DNA of 64,000 nucleotides, taken from Pseudooceanicola antarcticus. GTDB taxonomy: Bacteria; Pseudomonadota; Alphaproteobacteria; Rhodobacterales; Rhodobacteraceae. Below, piece by piece: positions 1-8,406 of this stretch. Under the pieces are notes generated by a model. It made no database searches. It was not told the origin of the DNA and saw nothing but the letters and a program-made list of their open reading frames with translations. The stretch is from assembly GCF_900215355.1 (NCBI RefSeq), contig NZ_OBEA01000003.1, positions 496,001 to 560,000 of the forward strand. Reading direction: 5' to 3'. Positions within the stretch are counted from its first letter, which is position 1, and every line of letters starts with the position of its first letter. The position numbers and the translations under genes were made by a program.

Positions 1-105
1 AGCCCGCCACTCCTTGAGAAAATTGCATGGCTCGGGACGGTGCCTTGCCCGACCAAAGATCGCCTGAGATCGCGTTACCAGAGCGCGCGCTTCGGCAGCG
101 CCAAC

Positions 106-149
106 GTCGGTATCGTGTCGGTATTCCGTCGGTATCACGTCGGTTGATC
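106..149. repeat. Four tandem 11-base direct repeats (iteron-like)
   Basis: The unit GTCGGTATnnn occurs three times exactly at 106, 117 and 128, with a fourth degenerate copy (GTCGGTTgatc) at 139. The 11-base period is about one helical turn, so the repeats lie on the same DNA face. This suggests cooperative binding of a regulator. No target gene can be named because nothing is clearly transcribed from this spot within the window. Confidence 0.6.
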
Positions 150-240
150 TGCGGTATTCGAGCCTGTTGCCCAAATTTCGTGCAAGAAGCCGTGGCCCGG
201 ATGCAACATCCCGTTGCTTGCCGTGGGGCCAGGCGAACCG

Positions 241-391
241 GGCAGGGGGGCTTTGCCCCCCGTCTCCGTGTCGGAGACTCCCTCCAGCATGTTTACCGCA
301 AACTGAAAGGCAGGGCGCGCGCTCCCTCCCCATCCGACGGCCTGAAATACTGCGGGGGAGTCCGCGCAGCGGACGGGGGCAGCGCCCCCCC
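241..391. repeat. Palindromic intergenic element, copy A (degenerate)
   Basis: A G-run hairpin (about 242-262) is followed by a short hairpin around GTCTCCGTGTCGGAGAC, a degenerate left arm, and a clear right arm at 331-352. That arm closely matches the right arm of copy D at 38617-38640 (CCGACGGCCTGAAATACTGC against CCGACGGCCTTAAATACTGC). A second G/C-run hairpin closes it at 368-391, touching the stop codon of the minus-strand gene at 392. Confidence 0.55.
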
Positions 392-1204
392 TCAGCCCAG
401 ACGGTCGAGCAGATCCTCCACCATGCCGCGATAGCCCATGCCGAAGAGGCGCAGATGCACCAGCGCGGGCCAGAGCTGGTAGATCGCGCGGCGCTCTTCC
501 CAGCCGGGGGCAAGGGCGCCGTAGGCCTCCGCGAAACCCGGTCCGGGTCTGCCGAAGAGATGCAGCATGGCAAGATCCACCTCCGGGTCGCCCAGGTAGC
601 AGGCCGGGTCGATCAGGTGGACCCGGTCGCCGGGGCCGAAAAGCAGGTTGCCGGTCCAGAGATCCCCATGCAGCAGCGCAGGGCCGGGGCGGGCCGGCAG
701 GAACTGCGGCAGGCGGGTGCAGAGCGCCTCGATCCGCTGGCGCAGATCGCCGGGCAGGGGACGGCTGGCGGGCAGCAGCCGGGCGCGGGCCCAGAAGTCG
801 GGCCAGTCCGTGGCGGCGGGGTCTGCGCCTGCGGGGATCGGCAAGGCGCCGAAGGCGTAGTCCTCGTGCCAGCCGTAGCGAGAGAGCGGCGCGGGGGCGG
901 CGTGCAGCAGGCGCAGCGCCTCTCCCAGCCGGGTCCAGCCCTGCGGGCCGGGGCGGGTCTCTTCCAGCGCCTCCAGCAGCAACAGGCCGGGGCGCGCCTC
1001 GTGGACCTGGGGCACCGGCGCGCCTGCCTGCGCAAGTGCCTGCAGCATGCGGCCTTCCTGCTCTGCCAGGGCAGAGAGCTTGGCCACCCGCCGACGGCCA
1101 TCGGCAAAGGTGACGGCGAAGACTTCGGACAGATCCCCGCCATGCAGCGCGCGGGCCTCGGCCAGGGGCGCGCCGATCCGGTCGGAAAGCGCCCCGAGCC
1201 CCAT
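392..1204 (-). CDS. Fructosamine/ketosamine-3-kinase family protein
   Basis: The 270-residue product belongs to the aminoglycoside-phosphotransferase-like kinase fold, fructosamine kinase branch. These enzymes phosphorylate sugar adducts on protein amines in the cytosol so that the adducts fall off. Visible marks are a candidate ATP-binding Lys (K42, VAKLSAL), the catalytic loop HGDLWTGN at residues 179-186, and the metal-binding region DPACYLGDPEVDLAM at 199-213, all in the family order. The start ATG at 1204 lies two bases after the stop of the upstream folate-binding gene, so the two are probably translationally coupled. The family call is firm; the true substrate is not known. Confidence 0.88.
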   Translation of the reverse strand: MGLGALSDRIGAPLAEARALHGGDLSEVFAVTFADGRRRVAKLSALAEQEGRMLQALAQAGAPVPQVHEARPGLLLLEALEETRPGPQGWTRLGEALRLLHAAPAPLSRYGWHEDYAFGALPIPAGADPAATDWPDFWARARLLPASRPLPGDLRQRIEALCTRLPQFLPARPGPALLHGDLWTGNLLFGPGDRVHLIDPACYLGDPEVDLAMLHLFGRPGPGFAEAYGALAPGWEERRAIYQLWPALVHLRLFGMGYRGMVEDLLDRLG

Positions 1205-1206
1205 GC

Positions 1207-1953
1207 TCAGTCCTGCGGCAGCGGCGCGACCCTGGCCTCGCCCGCCGTCATCGGCTCGGTGGCGCGGTCGAAACGCAGGTAGGCGATGCCCCGGCCTCCG
1301 GCCTGGGTGTAGAGGGTGCCGGCGGCCTTGCCCCCGGCCTCGATGGCGGTGCCGACGGGGGCCTGACCCGAGACCTCGACCGCGACAAGGCCCTTCCTGA
1401 GCTCGGTCTTGTGCTTCATCCGCGCCGTGACCTCCTGGCCCACGTAGCAGCCTTTGCGGAAGTCGACGCCGTGCAGGCGCTCGAAGCCGGCTTCCAGGAT
1501 GAAGGTGTCGGGGGTCAGCTCGACCCCCGTCTCGGGGATGCAATGGCGGGTGCGGATCGCATCCCAGTCGCTGCCGTCGTCGCCCTCGGTCTCGCCATAG
1601 AGACGCCAGCCGAGCGCGGGGTGGCGCGGGTCGGTGACCGCACCCTCGGGGGCCTCGCCGGTGCCGCGTTGCAGCTTCAGCCCGCTGTCCGAGATCGTCA
1701 CCGCAGAGCGCAGCTTGTACATGCTCAGCCGCTGCACCAGCGCATCGGCCAGGGTTTCAGAGACATCCAGCAGCACGTCCTCGCCATCCTGCAGCAGCAG
1801 GAAATCGGCCAGGTACTTGCCCTGCGGCGTCAGCAGCGCGGCATAGACCGGCCCCTCGGAGAGGCGGCGGACATCATTGGTAACGAGGTTCTGCAGAAAA
1901 TCGACGGTATCGGCGCCGGAGAGGCGCAGGATCCTGCGGTGGGTTTCGCTCAT
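1207..1953 (-). CDS. ygfZ: YgfZ/GcvT-like folate-binding protein
   Basis: The 248-residue product is a homologue of YgfZ (IBA57 in mitochondria), a tetrahydrofolate-dependent factor that supports assembly or repair of certain iron-sulfur enzymes. The family signature KGCYVGQE is intact at residues 167-174, including the conserved Cys169. The N-terminal stretch LSGADTVDFLQNLVTNDV and the C-terminal beta-barrel part are also typical. ATG at 1953 gives the normal family N-terminus (MSETHRR); upstream in-frame sequence reads like noncoding DNA. It is the first gene of a likely two-gene unit with the kinase at 392-1204 and is divergent from the glycosyltransferase at 2026. Confidence 0.9.
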   Translation of the reverse strand: MSETHRRILRLSGADTVDFLQNLVTNDVRRLSEGPVYAALLTPQGKYLADFLLLQDGEDVLLDVSETLADALVQRLSMYKLRSAVTISDSGLKLQRGTGEAPEGAVTDPRHPALGWRLYGETEGDDGSDWDAIRTRHCIPETGVELTPDTFILEAGFERLHGVDFRKGCYVGQEVTARMKHKTELRKGLVAVEVSGQAPVGTAIEAGGKAAGTLYTQAGGRGIAYLRFDRATEPMTAGEARVAPLPQD

Positions 1954-2025
1954 CAGGGACTCCCGGATCGTGTTGGCCTCCCTTATAGCTGCGCTGAGAT
2001 GCGGGGGAAACAGGGGAAGCCAGGG

Positions 2026-2487
2026 ATGCCGGCGGCCATTTCGGTGATCGTGACCACATGCAATGCGCAAGAGCGCCTGCCGGGGCTGATGCCGCGGCTT
2101 TTCGAGGCGGTGCAGGAAGACCTGCTGCGCGAGCTGATCTTCGCGGATCGCGGGTCCAGCGACGAGACCGCGCAGATCGCCGAGGCGACCGGGGCCGAGC
2201 TGGTGGCCGCCGGGGCCGATGCGCGGGCGGCCGGCGCGGCGGCGGCGAAGGGGGACTGGCTGCTCTTCCTGGACCAGGACGACCTGCCAGAGGCCGGCTG
2301 GACCGCAGCGGTGCTGGCGCATCTGCCCAGCCAGGGCGCGGCCACCTTCCGGCGCGGCGGGATCGCGGATCTGCTGCACCCCCTGGGCCTTGGCGGTGCG
2401 CGGCCCCTGCTGATCCGGGCGCGGGACTTCAGGTCCGGTCGCCAACCGCGCGCCCGCCTGCTGGAGGCGCGCTGCCGCAGGCTTTGA
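2026..2487 (+). CDS. Short family-2 glycosyltransferase
   Basis: The 153-residue product starts with the GT-A strand and turn AISVIVTTCNAQERLPGL. It carries DRGSSDET at residues 41-48, the nucleotide-sugar binding Asp-Gly-Ser-x-Asp motif with Arg between Asp and Gly, and the DxD-type metal site DQDD at 83-86. It is shorter than usual GT2 enzymes (often over 220 residues), with a short C-terminus after the DxD region, so acceptor specificity cannot be read. ATG at 2026 is preceded by an A/G-rich stretch (AGGGGAAG). An upstream ATG at 1999 has no such site. Donor and acceptor are unknown. Confidence 0.75.
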   Translation: MPAAISVIVTTCNAQERLPGLMPRLFEAVQEDLLRELIFADRGSSDETAQIAEATGAELVAAGADARAAGAAAAKGDWLLFLDQDDLPEAGWTAAVLAHLPSQGAATFRRGGIADLLHPLGLGGARPLLIRARDFRSGRQPRARLLEARCRRL

Positions 2488-2533
2488 GCGCAGGCTTCAG
2501 GGGCAGGCTTGTCGGCAGGCGGTCTGCGCGGCC

Positions 2534-4504
2534 TCAGCCGAAGAGGCGCAGGAAGGCGCGGCGGAAGAAGCCCGCATCCTCGGCATCGGCAACCTCTCCG
2601 CGGCGGCGGGTCTGGTTGCGCGCCTCGGCCAGCGCCATGCGGTCGGCAGAGCGGCCATCGGTGCGGAACTGCAGGTCATGCAGATGCGCATAGAGGCCGC
2701 CACGGGCAAGCAGCTCTTCGTGGCTGCCCTGGTCGACGGCCCGGCCGCGATCCATCACCACGATATTGTCGGCATTGCGCACGGTCGACAGGCGGTGCGC
2801 GATGACCAGCGTCGTGCGCCCCTGGGCCAGCTTGTCCAGCGCCTGCTGCACCACGGCCTCGGACTTGGCGTCCAGCGCCGAGGTGGCCTCGTCCAGCAGC
2901 AGGATCGGCGTGTCGCGCAGCAGCGCCCGCGCGATGGCCACCCGCTGGCGCTGGCCGCCGGACAGGTTCGAGCCGCGCGGCCCGACCTCTGTATCCAGCC
3001 CCTTGGGCAGGTGCTGGACGAAATCCGTCACATGGGCGGCGTCCAGTACCTCCTGCAGGCGCGCGTCGCTGACATCTGTGCGGCCCAGCAGGATGTTCTC
3101 GCGCAGCGTCTCGTCGAAGAGGGCGGCATCCTGGGACACCACCGAGAAGAAGTTGCGCAGATCCTCGAGAGTCATGGCGCCGACCGGCACGCCGCCCACC
3201 TCAATATGGCCCGAGTTGGGATCGACGAGGCGGGTGAGAAGGTTGAAGACGGTCGACTTGCCCGCCCCGGAGGCGCCGACGAAAGCCGTGGTCTGGCCTG
3301 CCTTCGCCTCAAGCGTCAGCCCGTTCAGCACCGGCGTTTCGCCGTAGGACAGATGCACGTCGCGCAGCGAGACACCGGGCATGCCGGCGGGGGCGGCCAC
3401 CGGGTTCGACGGCGAGACCAGGGTGGGCTTGATCTCGAGCAGCTCCTTGATGCGTTCCAGCGCGGCGGCGGCCACCTGCCAGGTGCCCGAGACAGAGCCC
3501 AGACGGCGCAGCGGTTCGAAGGCGAAGCCGATGGCGGTGAAGAAGGCCATGAACTCGCCCACGGTCTTCTCGCCCGAGATGATCTCGGCACCGCCGAAGA
3601 TCAGCACGCCGAGGAAGCCGACGCCGGCCATGATGTCGATCATGCCGGGGATGGCGGCGGTGCCCAGGGTCGAGCGGATCTCGGCGCGCACCAGCTCGTC
3701 GGTCTGCTGGGCATATTGGCGGGCCTGGTAGTCTTCGAGCCGGTTCAGCTTCACCGGCACGATGCCGTGGAAGATCTCGTCCAGGCGCACGGCCAGGCGG
3801 GCGCCGAGGTCACGCGCCTCGCGCGAGCGGGCGCGGACGAAGCGCTGCACGATGATAGAGGGGGCCACGAGGATCGGCGCGCCGATGAGGGCGACGAGGG
3901 TCCAGCGCCAGTCCACGGTGATCGCCACGCCCATCAGGATCACCAGGGCGATCAGGTCGCGCCCGGCACCGGTGAGGATCGCCGACCAGACGCCGTTGAC
4001 GGCGGCGACATCGGCCTGGATGCGCTGGATCAGGAAACCCGGCGGGTGGGTCTGGTGGAAGGTGCCGTCCTGGCGCATCAGCTTCGTCAGCAGATCGTTG
4101 CGCAGGTCGGCGGCATTCATCTGCGAGACCCGCGCCAGCAGCGCCTTCTGCCCGATCGAGGCCAGCGCCCGGACAATGAAGATGCCCAGGATCGCCGCGC
4201 CGACCCAGCCGATGGCGCCGGTCTGGCCCTCGATGAAGACGGTGTCGAACATCGGCTTCATCATCCAGCTGAGCGCCCCCAGCATGGAGCCTTCGAGCGA
4301 CATCAGCAGGAAGGCCGCAACCAGGGCCCAGGTGTGTTTCTTCAGGTATCCCGTCCAGAGCCAGCGGCTGAGCACATAGCCCGAGACATGGGGGTCCTGG
4401 TCCGGGGCGGGGGGGTTGGCCTCTGCCTCGGGGGACTGCGCAGGGGCGGGCTCGGCGGCGGGGGCCTCGCTCTCGGAGGAGGGGTTGTTGGACGGGTGGG
4501 TCAT
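2534..4504 (-). CDS. ABC exporter, MsbA-like (fused TMD-NBD)
   Basis: This 656-residue half-transporter has an acidic Pro/Ala-rich N-terminal tail (about 1-38), a type-I exporter membrane domain (about 45-360) and a nucleotide-binding domain. In the latter, Walker A GASGAGKST is near residue 407, the signature LSGGQRQR near 512, Walker B ILLLDEATSALD near 531, and the switch His is in VIAHRLS. Such proteins work as inner-membrane homodimers. The best guess is lipid or lipid A flipping as in MsbA, but drug export cannot be excluded. The start ATG at 4504 overlaps the stop of the upstream phosphatase-like gene by four bases (ATGA), implying one transcript. Confidence 0.88.
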   Translation of the reverse strand: MTHPSNNPSSESEAPAAEPAPAQSPEAEANPPAPDQDPHVSGYVLSRWLWTGYLKKHTWALVAAFLLMSLEGSMLGALSWMMKPMFDTVFIEGQTGAIGWVGAAILGIFIVRALASIGQKALLARVSQMNAADLRNDLLTKLMRQDGTFHQTHPPGFLIQRIQADVAAVNGVWSAILTGAGRDLIALVILMGVAITVDWRWTLVALIGAPILVAPSIIVQRFVRARSREARDLGARLAVRLDEIFHGIVPVKLNRLEDYQARQYAQQTDELVRAEIRSTLGTAAIPGMIDIMAGVGFLGVLIFGGAEIISGEKTVGEFMAFFTAIGFAFEPLRRLGSVSGTWQVAAAALERIKELLEIKPTLVSPSNPVAAPAGMPGVSLRDVHLSYGETPVLNGLTLEAKAGQTTAFVGASGAGKSTVFNLLTRLVDPNSGHIEVGGVPVGAMTLEDLRNFFSVVSQDAALFDETLRENILLGRTDVSDARLQEVLDAAHVTDFVQHLPKGLDTEVGPRGSNLSGGQRQRVAIARALLRDTPILLLDEATSALDAKSEAVVQQALDKLAQGRTTLVIAHRLSTVRNADNIVVMDRGRAVDQGSHEELLARGGLYAHLHDLQFRTDGRSADRMALAEARNQTRRRGEVADAEDAGFFRRAFLRLFG

Positions 4505-5184
4505 CGGCGCCACCAGGGCAGGGCCTTGAAACCGGCCATGATCTGCTCGGGGTCGTATTCGGTCTTCAGCCAGGCCTCGAAGCCGATGGGGCTGCGGGCA
4601 TTGCGTTGGGCGTATTGATCAAGGGTGTAATCAAGCACGCCGGTCTTGCTCTGGCGGATGTGAATATACTTGAGCGACAGCATCTTGCGGGCTTCCTCTA
4701 CCGGGCGCCCCTCGATGCAGAGCAGGTAGAGCGCCGCAGCAAAGCCTGCCCGGTCAGCGCCGGATTTGCAATGCATGACAAAGGGCCGGGGGATGCTGCG
4801 GAAGGCCTCGATGACCTTCAGGATCTCTTCCGCCGGCACCGCGTGGCGGGCATGGAGATTGCAATCGACCATGGTCAGGCCAAGGCGGTCGCAGCTTTCC
4901 TTCTCGGTCAGGTAATGCGCCGCGCCGCCCGCGCCGCGCAGGTTCAGCACATGGGTGATCCCCATCTCCTTCATCTGCTCGAAGCGCTTGTGGGTCGGAT
5001 GGTTCGAGCGCCAGACGCCCGGCGCGATCTCGTAGAAATTGGTCCAGAAGGTCCTGAGGATCGCGTGGTCGAACCACAGATTGTAGATATGCGCCCGCCG
5101 CCGGTTCTCCGGAGTGGAGAGATCGGTGTTGTAATGGTTGCGCAGGTCGCGCTCCCATTGGCGGATCCTGTCGGTGAGTGTCAT
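4501..5184 (-). CDS. Tyrosine/dual-specificity phosphatase-like protein
   Basis: The 227-residue product has the Cys-based phosphatase loop HCKSGADR at residues 138-145 (nucleophile Cys139, phosphate-binding Arg145). A conserved N-terminal part contains YEIAPGVWRSNHPT, seen in bacterial tyrosine-phosphatase-like proteins. It probably dephosphorylates a protein, inositol or lipid phosphate in the cytosol. Its four-base overlap with an MsbA-like exporter suggests a link to envelope lipids, which is inference. ATG at 5184 follows AAGGGG at a good distance; upstream in-frame sequence is intergenic in character. Confidence 0.85.
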   Translation of the reverse strand: MTLTDRIRQWERDLRNHYNTDLSTPENRRRAHIYNLWFDHAILRTFWTNFYEIAPGVWRSNHPTHKRFEQMKEMGITHVLNLRGAGGAAHYLTEKESCDRLGLTMVDCNLHARHAVPAEEILKVIEAFRSIPRPFVMHCKSGADRAGFAAALYLLCIEGRPVEEARKMLSLKYIHIRQSKTGVLDYTLDQYAQRNARSPIGFEAWLKTEYDPEQIMAGFKALPWWRR

Positions 5185-5757
5185 GCCGACCCCTTGTCCT
5201 TGGCTTCCGGCCCGGTGGCCGGCATTTGCCCACTGGAAACCCGCCCCCATGTAGGCGAGCCGGGCGTCTTAAGCAAGCTTGGCAGGGCTGATGCCCGGCG
5301 AAGCTGCCCTGGCCGCGCGCGGCGCAGCGGGACGGCAGGGTGGGGGGCGCTGCCCCCCTTGAGCCTGCGGCTCAATTCCCCCGGAGTACTTCCAGCCTGG
5401 TGATGACGCGGGCATGCGCCCGGAATGGCACCCTCCTTTTGCCGTTGAGGGCTTGCACGCTCTCGATCGAGACGGAGGGAGCCTCCTTTTCGCAACCTGT
5501 TCCATCACCAGGCTGAAAGTACTCCGGGGGGAGGAGCCAACGGCGACGGGGGGCAGAGCCCCCCTGACCTTCGGCCAACTGCCGGGCTCCCTGGCCTGCC
5601 AGTTGTGCATTCCTGCCGGGGTGGCGTTGCGGCAAGTGAAACTGTGACTTTCGCTGTGGATTGACCTTGCCGGGCGGGCCGCTAAAGCTTGGCGCGCGAC
5701 TGGCAGTGACCGGGTTTCCGGTGCCGGGCGTCTCCGTTTTCAGTGAAAGGACCTGAC
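5185..5757. other. Divergent intergenic region carrying palindromic element B
   Basis: Between the minus-strand phosphatase and the plus-strand aminotransferase there are about 570 bases without a supported gene. Most of it (5339-5568) is one copy of the recurring palindromic element. Both flanking genes point away, so any promoters for them lie here and the element is not simply a terminator. The ribosome binding site of the next gene is GAAAGGA at 5744-5750. Confidence 0.7.
5339..5568. repeat. Palindromic intergenic element, copy B
   Basis: Outer G/C-run hairpins at about 5339-5360 and 5547-5568 bracket two inverted arms. The left arm (GGAGTACTTCCAGCCTGGTGATG) starts near 5392. The right arm (CATCACCAGGCTGAAAGTACTCC) lies at about 5503-5525. 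The arms are nearly perfect complements separated by roughly 90 bases, a much longer spacer than in copy C. The arm sequence is the same as in copy C at 33827-33892. Confidence 0.8.
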
Positions 5758-6969
5758 ATGAGCCTTGCCCATGGTCGCCCCTACCTTGCGATTCCCGGAC
5801 CGTCGGTCATGCCCGACGCCGTGCTGCAGGCCATGCATCAGCCCGCGCCCAATATCTACGAGGGCGATATCGTCACGCTTGTCGAGGGAATCGTGCGCGA
5901 CGTGAAGCGGGTGGCCCGCACCGAGGGCCATGTGGCGATCTATATCGCCAACGGACATGGCGCCTGGGAAGCCGCGCTCTCGAATCTCTACAAGCCCGGT
6001 GACCGGGTGCTGGTGCCGGCCACGGGCCGTTTCGCCCATGGCTGGGCCGAGATGGCCGAGGGCCTTGGGCTCGTGCCGCAGATCGTCGAGTTCGGCACCC
6101 AGTCGCCCATCGACGCGGCCCGCATCGAAGAGATCCTGACCGCAGACACCGCCCATGAGATCAAGGGCGTGCTGTTCAGCCATGTGGATACCGCGACCTC
6201 GATCCGCAACGATCCGCGCCCGCTGCGCGCCGCCCTCGATGCCGCCGGTCACCCGGCGCTGCTGATGGCCGATTGCATCGCCTCGATGGCCTGCGATGAG
6301 TTCCACATGGACGACTGGGGCGTCGACGTGGCGCTGACCGGCTCTCAGAAGGGGCTGATGGTGCCGCCGGGGCTGTCCTTCGTCTTTTTCAACGACCGTG
6401 CCAAGGCGGTGCGGGCGCAGATGCCCCGCGTCTCGCGCTACTGGGACTGGGTGCCGCGCAGCGAGCCCGAGTTCGTCTACCAGTACTTTGGCGGCACCTC
6501 GCCGACCCATCACCTGTTCGGCCTGCGCGCCGCGCTGGACATGCTGCACGACGAGGGGATGGAGCACGTCTGGGCCCGTCACGCCACCCTGGCCCGCGTG
6601 GTCTGGGCCGCCTGCGAGCGCTGGTCCGAGGGGGGGGCGCTGAAGCTCAACCTCGCCGACCGCAGCCTGCGCAGCCACGCGGTGACCGCCCTGGGTGTCG
6701 GCATCGGCAATGGCCAGAAGATGCGCGCCTGGACCGCCGAGAACGCCGGTCTGACCCTGGGCCTGGGTCTTGGCATGGCGACCGAGGAAGATCCCCATGG
6801 CACAGGCTTCTTCCGCATCGGCCACATGGGCCATCTCAATGCCCACATGGTGCTGGGCGCCGTCGGTGTCATCGAGGCCGGACTGCAGGCGCTGCAGATC
6901 CCCCATGGCAAGGGCGCGCTGGAAAAGGCCGCCGAAGTGGTCGCGCAGCCCGAAGCGGTGGCCTTCTGA
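5758..6969 (+). CDS. Class V aminotransferase, serine/alanine-glyoxylate type
   Basis: The 403-residue product is a PLP enzyme of the alanine-glyoxylate/serine-glyoxylate aminotransferase family. It begins with the typical LAIPGPSVMPDAV region. The PLP-binding Lys is K198 in TGSQKGLMVPPG, and the preceding Asp strand is MADCIASMACDE. In methylotrophic and photorespiratory metabolism such enzymes pass the amino group of serine to glyoxylate, giving glycine and hydroxypyruvate. Substrate choice cannot be settled by eye. ATG at 5758 is supported by GAAAGGA eight bases upstream; an earlier in-frame ATG at 5743 has no such site. It appears to be a single-gene unit ending in two hairpins. Confidence 0.85.
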   Translation: MSLAHGRPYLAIPGPSVMPDAVLQAMHQPAPNIYEGDIVTLVEGIVRDVKRVARTEGHVAIYIANGHGAWEAALSNLYKPGDRVLVPATGRFAHGWAEMAEGLGLVPQIVEFGTQSPIDAARIEEILTADTAHEIKGVLFSHVDTATSIRNDPRPLRAALDAAGHPALLMADCIASMACDEFHMDDWGVDVALTGSQKGLMVPPGLSFVFFNDRAKAVRAQMPRVSRYWDWVPRSEPEFVYQYFGGTSPTHHLFGLRAALDMLHDEGMEHVWARHATLARVVWAACERWSEGGALKLNLADRSLRSHAVTALGVGIGNGQKMRAWTAENAGLTLGLGLGMATEEDPHGTGFFRIGHMGHLNAHMVLGAVGVIEAGLQALQIPHGKGALEKAAEVVAQPEAVAF

Positions 6970-6976
6970 GCCAGCG

Positions 6977-7031
6977 GGCCGATCCCACGGGATCGGCCGC
7001 ACGTAGGGGGAGGGCGGGGCAAGCCCCGCCC
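6977..7031. terminator. Paired hairpins between convergent genes
   Basis: Two G/C-rich stem-loops follow one another: GGCCGATCCC pairing with GGGATCGGCC (6977-6998), and GGGCGGGG pairing with CCCCGCCC (7012-7031). They sit between the plus-strand aminotransferase and the minus-strand HisC-like gene, where a two-way terminator is expected. No U-tract follows, so this is a structural guess. Confidence 0.4.
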
Positions 7032-7105
7032 CACGGGGGGCACCGGGGCTGCCGGGGTCACAGCTGCGCGGGACAGGCCTTGCCCGGGCGTCGGGCCCGG
7101 AGCTT

Positions 7106-8212
7106 TCAGCCGAGGCGGGCCAGGGCGCGGGGCAGGGCCTCTTCCAGCGCTGCCAGCTCTGCCGCCGGGCCGCAGGAGATGCGGATGCAGCGGTCCTGAG
7201 GGGCCACGAAGGGCATGCGCACGAAGATCCCCTCTTCCGCCAGGGCCGCGACGAGGGCGCGGGCGCGGTCTCCGTCGCCGCCACAGTCGAGGGTGACGAA
7301 ATTGGTCGCGGAGGGCAGGGCGATGAGGCCGTTGGCGCTTCCGATGCGGGCGATCTCGGCCCGCGCGGCGCTGACCTGCTCAAGCACATGGCCCAGCCAG
7401 TCCTGGTCCTGCAATGCCGCCAGGGCGCCGATCTGCGCCGCCCGGTTCATGCCGAAGTGGTTGCGCACCTTGTCGAAGGCGCGGATCAGCTCGGCGGCGC
7501 CAAGCGCGTAGCCCACCCGGGCGCCCGCCATGCCATAGGCCTTGGAGAAGGTCCGCATGCGGATCACCCGCGGATCTTCGACCGGCAGGGGCAGGGCAGC
7601 ATCCTCGGGTGCCAGCTCTCCATAGGCTTCGTCGAGCACCAGCAGGGTGCCGTCGGGCATGGCCTTCAGCGCTTCGGCGATCTCTGCGCCGGGCATGTAG
7701 GAGCCCATGGGATTGTCGGGATTGGCGAAATAGATCAGCTTGGCGTCGACTTCGGCGGCGCGGGCGATGAGGGCGGGCAGATCCTCGGCGTCATCGCGGT
7801 AGGGCAGGGCCTCGATCCGGCCACCGAAGCCCGCCACATGGTAGTTGAAGGTCGGATAGGCACCGGCGGAGGTGACGATCACGTCGCCCGGTCCGACCGT
7901 CAGCCGCACCAGATCGCCCAGGAGCCCGTCGATACCGGGGCCCACGACGATGTTCTCCAGTTCGCAGGACCAATGCGCGGCCAGGGCGCTGCGCAGGTCA
8001 TGGCTGGCGGGATCGCCGTATTTCCAGATCTGCGAGCCCGCGCCGGTCATCGCCACCAGCGCGCGGGGCGAGGGGCCGAAGCCGTTCTCGTTGGCGCCCA
8101 GCCGGGCGGCGAAGGGCGCACCGCGACGGCGCTCCAGCTCTTCCGGGCCGGTGAAGGGCACGGTGGAGGGCAGCGCGGCGGCAAGCGGGGTCAGGCGGGC
8201 ATTGGTCGTCAT
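7106..8212 (-). CDS. HisC-like PLP aminotransferase (class I/II)
   Basis: The 368-residue product has the fold-type I layout of histidinol-phosphate aminotransferases: LGANENGFGPSP at 38-49, ANPDNPMG at 163-170, LDEAYGEL at 193-200 and the PLP Lys K224 in FSKAYGMAGARVGY. It could act in histidine synthesis or on aromatic amino acids; no his genes are nearby, so the specific substrate is open. ATG at 8212 gives MTTNARL, a natural start; the longer frame to 8263 reads into the A/T-poor divergent spacer. The spacer 8213-8406 separates it from the divergent secreted-protein gene. Confidence 0.82.
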   Translation of the reverse strand: MTTNARLTPLAAALPSTVPFTGPEELERRRGAPFAARLGANENGFGPSPRALVAMTGAGSQIWKYGDPASHDLRSALAAHWSCELENIVVGPGIDGLLGDLVRLTVGPGDVIVTSAGAYPTFNYHVAGFGGRIEALPYRDDAEDLPALIARAAEVDAKLIYFANPDNPMGSYMPGAEIAEALKAMPDGTLLVLDEAYGELAPEDAALPLPVEDPRVIRMRTFSKAYGMAGARVGYALGAAELIRAFDKVRNHFGMNRAAQIGALAALQDQDWLGHVLEQVSAARAEIARIGSANGLIALPSATNFVTLDCGGDGDRARALVAALAEEGIFVRMPFVAPQDRCIRISCGPAAELAALEEALPRALARLG

Positions 8213-8406
8213 GGCGGGGGCATTACTCCCGAGTTGCGCTGCGGCGCAAGAATTTTCACGCACCCCAGGTCAGGGGAGGCAGAGGCGCGCGGCGCGCCCC
8301 GCCCGCTGTTGCTGCGCGGAAACACCAGTACCAAGAAGGTATTGCGTATTCCAAAGCGGTTTGAGACGCTCCGACAGACAGGAGAAGCGTCACCCAGGAG
8401 CCGAAC

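Larger units (their letters stand above)
1..391. other. Intergenic region at left window edge, no supported gene
   Basis: I see no convincing coding region here. Open frames exist on the + strand but their products are Arg/Pro-rich in the way G+C-rich noncoding DNA reads, and no start has a good ribosome binding site. The stretch holds a set of 11-base direct repeats (106-149) and a degenerate copy of the palindromic element that recurs elsewhere in the window (about 241-391). A gene to the left of base 1 may own the repeats, but it is outside the window. Confidence 0.6.

Noticed and set aside
27-434. Open frame of 135 codons at the left edge (+)
   Set aside because: Arg/Pro-rich translation, no ribosome binding site, runs through repeat element A and into the 3' end of the minus-strand kinase gene.
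2678-4618. 646-codon open frame antisense to the ABC exporter
   Set aside because: Shadow frame of G+C-rich codon bias; the minus-strand product has Walker A, signature and Walker B motifs.
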